Of a stretch of 64,000 bases of DNA, positions 59,847 to 64,000 are shown piece after piece. The stretch covers positions 91,277 through 155,276 of the forward strand of contig NZ_AONC01000004.1 of the NCBI RefSeq assembly GCF_000585215.1. The letters run 5' to 3'. Below the pieces are notes generated by a model. The model ran no database searches, was not told the origin of the DNA, and was given only the letters and a program-made list of their open reading frames with translations. Positions within the stretch are counted from its first letter, which is position 1. Each line of letters begins with the position of its first letter. The stretch comes from Imhoffiella purpurea (lineage in GTDB: Bacteria; Pseudomonadota; Gammaproteobacteria; Chromatiales; Chromatiaceae). The position numbers and the translations under genes were made by a program.

Positions 59847-62197
59847 GTAAAGGCGACAATCATTTCGATAAAGATTCAGCTAACGCAGCTATTTTTGTCT
59901 GTGACGAGGCGTTAAAACATCATCGAGCTGGACGCTTAAGCGTTGCCGAGAATCTTTATCGGGCATCTTTGGCTTTGGATGACCTGCATGCGGAATCGTA
60001 TCACAATCTAGGATTGTTGCATCTCAAGAGTAACCGCCTGGATGAAGGTCTGCGCAATTTGAAGCGTGCTTTGGAACTGGCGCCAGAAATGGGTGGCTAT
60101 TGGATTTCGCTGGCTGAAGGGCTACTGATCGCTGGACGGTTCGATGAGGCCGATTCCATTATAAATAGAGCGATTGCTCTGGGGGTGGATGTGTCGTCTC
60201 TCTCCGCTCTTAGGTTGTCTGTATCCAAGCGCGCTGAATATATTGCCCCGCAGCTATCCAAGCCGAAAGAGAAGGGAATACCCTTGGCGAGGCAGGAAAA
60301 GGTTGTGAGCCTCATGACCATGGGGAGGCTGGAAGAGGCGGAAAATGCAGCTCGGCGTTTGACGAATGATTATCCTCAATCTGCTTTTTCTTGGAAGGCT
60401 ATTGGTACGATCCTTTTTAAGCGCCAAGAATATAGGAACGCCTTGTCAATGCTTCAGCAGTCGCTGGTAATAGAGCCTGCTGACTCGGAGTGTCTCAATA
60501 CCATTGGCAATGTTTTGCTTAAATTGGGGCGGGTTCAGGAGGCGCTGGATTGCTTCGATAGAGCCTTGGCAATAAATCCCGGATATGCTGCTGCACACAA
60601 CAGCCGTGGTGTTGCCTTAAAAGATAGTGCCCAGCTAGAGAAGGCGATCGAGAGTTTGCAGAATGCCTTAGCCTTGGAACCCAATCTTTTAGAGGCTCAT
60701 AATAACCTTGGAGCGGTCTTCAAATTGCTCGGCCGACTGAGCGAGGCGGAAGCATCTCATCGTCGTGCTTTGGAAATCAATCCAACATATGCTGAAGCAT
60801 TCAGTAATTTAGGTGGCGCTCTTCAGGAGCTTGGCCGTTTGGATGAAGCTATCGAGGCTTACGACGAGTCTCTGCGACTGAACCCGAACCCGGAACACGC
60901 ATTGGTTTCTAATCGTCTATTTGCGCTCAATTATCATCCCGATAAATCAGCTGAAGAAATATTTTCCGCATATCAGGAATTCGATCGACTTTTCGTCGAT
61001 CCTCAACGTTCGAGTTGGCCGAGACATGCCAACGATCCAGATCCAGCGAGAATACTCAGAATAGGATATGTATCTCCAGACTTCAGAAATCATTCTGCGC
61101 GGAATTTTCTTGAACCTGTGCTAGCGAGGCATGACCGGTCTAATTTTCAGATTACCGCATACGCAGAACAGACATATGAGGACGAGGTCACTCTACGCTA
61201 TCGCCGTTATGTAGATAGCTGGGTGCCGACTTCTGGTCTAACGGATTCTGAAGTCGGCGATCGGATTCGTGCTGACGGGATCGATATCCTCGTCGATCTG
61301 GCAGGACATACAGCCAACAACCGGCTGGGCGTCTTCGCGCTCCGACCCGCTCCTGTGTCCGTTTCCTGGATGGGATACGGATATACGACGGGGCTGAGCG
61401 CCATCGATTATTTCCTGACAGATGAGGTGATGCTACCTTCATCCGGGGAACACTTGTTTGCCGAGGAACCGTGGCGAATCGATGTCCCTTCCATGGTTTA
61501 CAGACCAACGGAAGGAATGGGTGAGGTGGGTCCATTGCCTGCTCTGCGACGTGGCCATGTCACATTCGGAACATTGACTCGTGGAATTCGTATCAATCAT
61601 CGAACCATCCGCGTCTGGGCGCTTATATTGAAACGATTGCCTAACGCCAAGATCCTGATCGATAGCAGAGATTTCGTTACCTCCGAGGCGCAATCGGCAA
61701 TGGCCGAGCGTTTTGCAGCGCATGATATCGGGGTAGATCGCCTTGAGATCGGTTATCACAGTCCGCCTTGGGATGTCCTGCGTCGCATCGATATCGGTTT
61801 GGATTGTTTTCCGCACAATTCCGGTACGACTTTGATCGAGTCGCTTTTCATGGGGGTGCCTTTTATCACTTTGGCTGAGCGGCCAAGTGTGGGGCGTATT
61901 GGAAGTATGATGTTGTTTGGTGCCAATCATTCAGAGTGGATAGCCAAGGACGAAAACGATTATGTCGATAAAGCTGTTGCGCTTGCGACAGACATGACTC
62001 GCTTGGTCGGTATTCGGGCACGTTTGCGCTCAGAACTGGAGGAAGGGCCATGGCGCGACGAAATCGGCTTTACGCGCCGAATCGAGGATGCCTATCGTGG
62101 AATGTGGCGACGTTGGTGCGAGGGTGAGCAGGGCTCTCTACGTCAATCGATGACTACGGGGAATAAGCAACTTGACCCACGAAAGGCTACTCTGTAG
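59843..62197 (+). CDS. TPR-GT41 (SPINDLY/OGT-like) protein glycosyltransferase
   Basis: The 784-residue protein (from ATG 59843; a TTG at 59804 would add 13) has a long TPR array (about 20-370) and a C-terminal GT41 domain. The domain start is marked by RIGYVSPDFRNHSARNFLEPVL, then DILVDLAGHTANNRLGVFALRPAPVSVSWMGYGYTTGLSAIDYFLTD, DCFPHNSGTTLIESLFMGVPFITLAERPSVGRIGSMML. The NSGTT motif lacks the His of human OGT, as in SPINDLY-type enzymes. Such enzymes put a sugar on Ser/Thr of proteins, with TPRs holding the acceptor. The locus makes flagellin a likely target. Its end overlaps the next gene by 26 nt. Confidence 0.9.
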   Translation: MSKGDNHFDKDSANAAIFVCDEALKHHRAGRLSVAENLYRASLALDDLHAESYHNLGLLHLKSNRLDEGLRNLKRALELAPEMGGYWISLAEGLLIAGRFDEADSIINRAIALGVDVSSLSALRLSVSKRAEYIAPQLSKPKEKGIPLARQEKVVSLMTMGRLEEAENAARRLTNDYPQSAFSWKAIGTILFKRQEYRNALSMLQQSLVIEPADSECLNTIGNVLLKLGRVQEALDCFDRALAINPGYAAAHNSRGVALKDSAQLEKAIESLQNALALEPNLLEAHNNLGAVFKLLGRLSEAEASHRRALEINPTYAEAFSNLGGALQELGRLDEAIEAYDESLRLNPNPEHALVSNRLFALNYHPDKSAEEIFSAYQEFDRLFVDPQRSSWPRHANDPDPARILRIGYVSPDFRNHSARNFLEPVLARHDRSNFQITAYAEQTYEDEVTLRYRRYVDSWVPTSGLTDSEVGDRIRADGIDILVDLAGHTANNRLGVFALRPAPVSVSWMGYGYTTGLSAIDYFLTDEVMLPSSGEHLFAEEPWRIDVPSMVYRPTEGMGEVGPLPALRRGHVTFGTLTRGIRINHRTIRVWALILKRLPNAKILIDSRDFVTSEAQSAMAERFAAHDIGVDRLEIGYHSPPWDVLRRIDIGLDCFPHNSGTTLIESLFMGVPFITLAERPSVGRIGSMMLFGANHSEWIAKDENDYVDKAVALATDMTRLVGIRARLRSELEEGPWRDEIGFTRRIEDAYRGMWRRWCEGEQGSLRQSMTTGNKQLDPRKATL

Positions 62198-64000
62198 CCA
62201 AGCTATCGAGCATCAGCGTGCGGGACGCGCGGAGGTCGCTGAGAACCTCTATCGCGCATCCTTGGCGATCGACGGAAATCAGGCCCAGGCACATCATAAT
62301 CTAGGAAAGATCGAAATCGAGGGGGGGCGTGTAGAATCAGGTTTGGGACACCTGCGGCGAGCCTTCGAACTGGAACCAGAACGTGTGGAATTTCGGCGTT
62401 CCTTGGTCGATATTTTAATAAAGACCGCTCGATATGAAGAAGCTCGGACACTCATGGATCAAGCTGGCCTGGACGCAATCGATGAACCAGGCGAAAAGCT
62501 CACCTTGTTTGCCTCTGCGGCTGAACAACAAGCCTTGATACGAATATACAATCAAGGCCGCTTGTCGGAATCTCAGGATGTGGCCCGACAACTGACCATG
62601 GCATATCCAGACCATGCATTCGGATGGAAGGTCTTGGGAATCGTGCTATTGGAAATAGGGCGTACAGATGATGCATTGTCCGCTTTGGAGCGTGCTCTCT
62701 TGCTCGACCCGAACGATCCTGCCTGTCTCAATAGTTTAGGCAATACATACAAGCTCTCCGGTCGTCTGGGCGAGGCTCTGGAGGTATACACCAAGTCATT
62801 GAGTATCAACCCAAATTTTGCCGAGGCTCACAATAATCGAGGGACCACGCTTCTAACCCTCGGTCGTTTGAATGAGGCGCTGGAAAGTCTGCGCCGGGCG
62901 GTTGAACTCAGGGTCGATTTCGCGGAGGCTTATCATAACCTTGGTCATGTTTATGAGCGGTATGGGCGGCATGACGAGGCGATGGACGTCTATCGTCTGG
63001 CCAATCGATACAACCCGAATCTGCTCGGTCTTCATGAGTCGATGGCGCGAGCTTTGCGCAGTCTAGGCCGTCTGGAGGAATCGATCCACTATTTGATGAG
63101 GGCGTCCGAACTCGAGTCCGAGAATACGACGATCCTCAATAGTCTCGGCAATACGAATCTTGAGCTCGGTCGTAACGAGGAGGCTTGCCGCTGTTACCTT
63201 CGAGGTTTGGAAATAGATTCCGCCGATCCTGTATTGCACAATAACCTAGGTAACGCCTTGAGGCAGATGGGGCGTTTCGAGGAAGCGCTCGAGCAGTATT
63301 CGCTTTCATTGCGCGCCAAGCCGGATTATGTCGAGGGATACAACAATGCCGGACTGGTTCTCCAAGATCTCGGACGATTGGACGAGGCTCAGGCGCATTA
63401 CCTTCACGCCTTGTTTTTAGATCCGAATCTTGCGGAAGCTCATGGTAATCTCGGTAACATCTGGCAGGAGCGACGCCGATATGATGATGCCTTGGCATGC
63501 TATGATCGGGCCTTGACCATCAAGCCCAAATTCGCCGAAGCCCATAATAATGCTGGACTGGTATTGATGGAGCAGGGTCGTTACCAGGAGGCAAGAATTC
63601 GTCTGGAGACCGCGCTTTCGATCAATTCGGGGTATTTCGATGCCCATGTCAATTTGGGCAATGTGTTCGGACGGTTGGGTTTACTGGATAAGGCTGTCGC
63701 CTGTCTTGAGCATGCCTTGACGATCAAGTCGGATATGCTCATTGCCCACAGTGGCCTGCTGTTCAATCTCAATTACCATCCGGACAAATCGGGAGCAGAG
63801 ATCTATGCGGCCTACCGGGAATTCGATCGGCGCTTTGGGCAAGCACATCGGGCGAACTGGCGGGCCCATGCGAACCTTTCCGATCCCCGGCGGCGATTGC
63901 GCGTGGGGTATGTCTCGCCGGATTTTCGCTGTCATTCCTCGCGGCATTTTCTCGAGCCCCTGCTGGAGCATCATGACCGCGAGGCGGTCGAGGTCACGGC
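62172..64000 (+). CDS. Second TPR-GT41 protein glycosyltransferase, cut by window end
   Basis: An open frame continues without stop from TTG 62172 to the window end (609 codons). GGGGA lies about nine bases before the TTG, and no better start exists after the in-frame stop at 62151. Its N terminus (HQRAGRAEVAENLYRASLAIDG) is closely like the heads of the previous GT41 protein and the FkbM protein. At least thirteen TPR-type units (AHNNRG, YHNLGH, NSLGN, VNLGN) are followed by the conserved LNYHPDKSGAEIYAAYREFDRRFGQ linker and the start of the GT41 domain, RVGYVSPDFRCHSSRHFLEPLLEHHDREAVEVT. The catalytic part lies beyond the edge. It has a longer TPR array than its neighbour. Confidence 0.88.
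   Translation, partial: MTHERLLCSQAIEHQRAGRAEVAENLYRASLAIDGNQAQAHHNLGKIEIEGGRVESGLGHLRRAFELEPERVEFRRSLVDILIKTARYEEARTLMDQAGLDAIDEPGEKLTLFASAAEQQALIRIYNQGRLSESQDVARQLTMAYPDHAFGWKVLGIVLLEIGRTDDALSALERALLLDPNDPACLNSLGNTYKLSGRLGEALEVYTKSLSINPNFAEAHNNRGTTLLTLGRLNEALESLRRAVELRVDFAEAYHNLGHVYERYGRHDEAMDVYRLANRYNPNLLGLHESMARALRSLGRLEESIHYLMRASELESENTTILNSLGNTNLELGRNEEACRCYLRGLEIDSADPVLHNNLGNALRQMGRFEEALEQYSLSLRAKPDYVEGYNNAGLVLQDLGRLDEAQAHYLHALFLDPNLAEAHGNLGNIWQERRRYDDALACYDRALTIKPKFAEAHNNAGLVLMEQGRYQEARIRLETALSINSGYFDAHVNLGNVFGRLGLLDKAVACLEHALTIKSDMLIAHSGLLFNLNYHPDKSGAEIYAAYREFDRRFGQAHRANWRAHANLSDPRRRLRVGYVSPDFRCHSSRHFLEPLLEHHDREAVEVT

Overview
The window is a near-complete polar-flagellum and chemotaxis gene cluster from a high-GC gammaproteobacterium. 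Gene order (fleQ, fliEFGHIJ, fliK, fliLMNOPQR-flhBA-flhFG-fliA-cheYZAB-motCD-cheW, then flgA/flgM/flgN and flgBCDEFGHIJKL) is that of Pseudomonas-like polar flagella. The TPR-rich sugar genes at the right end would suit a purple sulfur bacterium (Chromatiales), but the genus cannot be fixed from the sequence alone.

Layout. Positions 214-1971 (minus) hold the stator pair motA-motB. A divergent HDOD protein, a ComFB-like protein and an atypical PilZ protein fill 2115-4574. The sigma-54 activator fleQ (4772-6154) precedes a good sigma-54 promoter at 6420. From there a compact series of mostly overlapping genes runs from fliE to the second stator pair motC-motD and cheW (6526-31967), covering basal body, C-ring, export gate, FlhF/FlhG placement proteins, sigma-28 and the chemotaxis phosphorelay. 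Next come an arginine-rich pentapeptide-repeat protein and a DUF2802 protein. A minus-strand block (32999-38212) carries an FlhB C-terminal-like protein overlapping a second FliK-like gene, a YcgR-type PilZ brake, flgN, flgM with an excellent sigma-28 promoter, and flgA. cheV and cheR lead into a sigma-54 promoter at 40392 and the rod/hook/ring operon flgB to flgL (40440-51833).

At about 51840 the base composition becomes visibly AT-richer and the content changes to a glycosylation island: a FliT-like chaperone, a TPR-FkbM methyltransferase, an unknown protein, CDP-glucose synthesis and dehydration (rfbF, rfbG), a 3,5-epimerase, a sugar C-methyltransferase, an NAD-dependent reductase/epimerase, a CmcI-type methyltransferase, and two consecutive TPR-GT41 (SPINDLY/OGT-like) glycosyltransferases, the second cut by the window end. 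The simplest reading is synthesis of a C-branched, methylated deoxy-sugar and its attachment to flagellin, whose gene (with fliD and fliS) would lie beyond the right edge.

Regulation visible in sequence: sigma-54 promoters before fliE and flgB and a weaker one before flgA; sigma-28 before flgM; FlhF/FlhG and FliA translationally linked; several probable c-di-GMP-responsive proteins. FleSR is not between fleQ and fliE, and ParC/ParP are not between motD and cheW, unlike Pseudomonas. No tRNA, rRNA, insertion sequence or CRISPR array was seen. Domain positions are counted by eye and family calls are from recognition; no searches were run.
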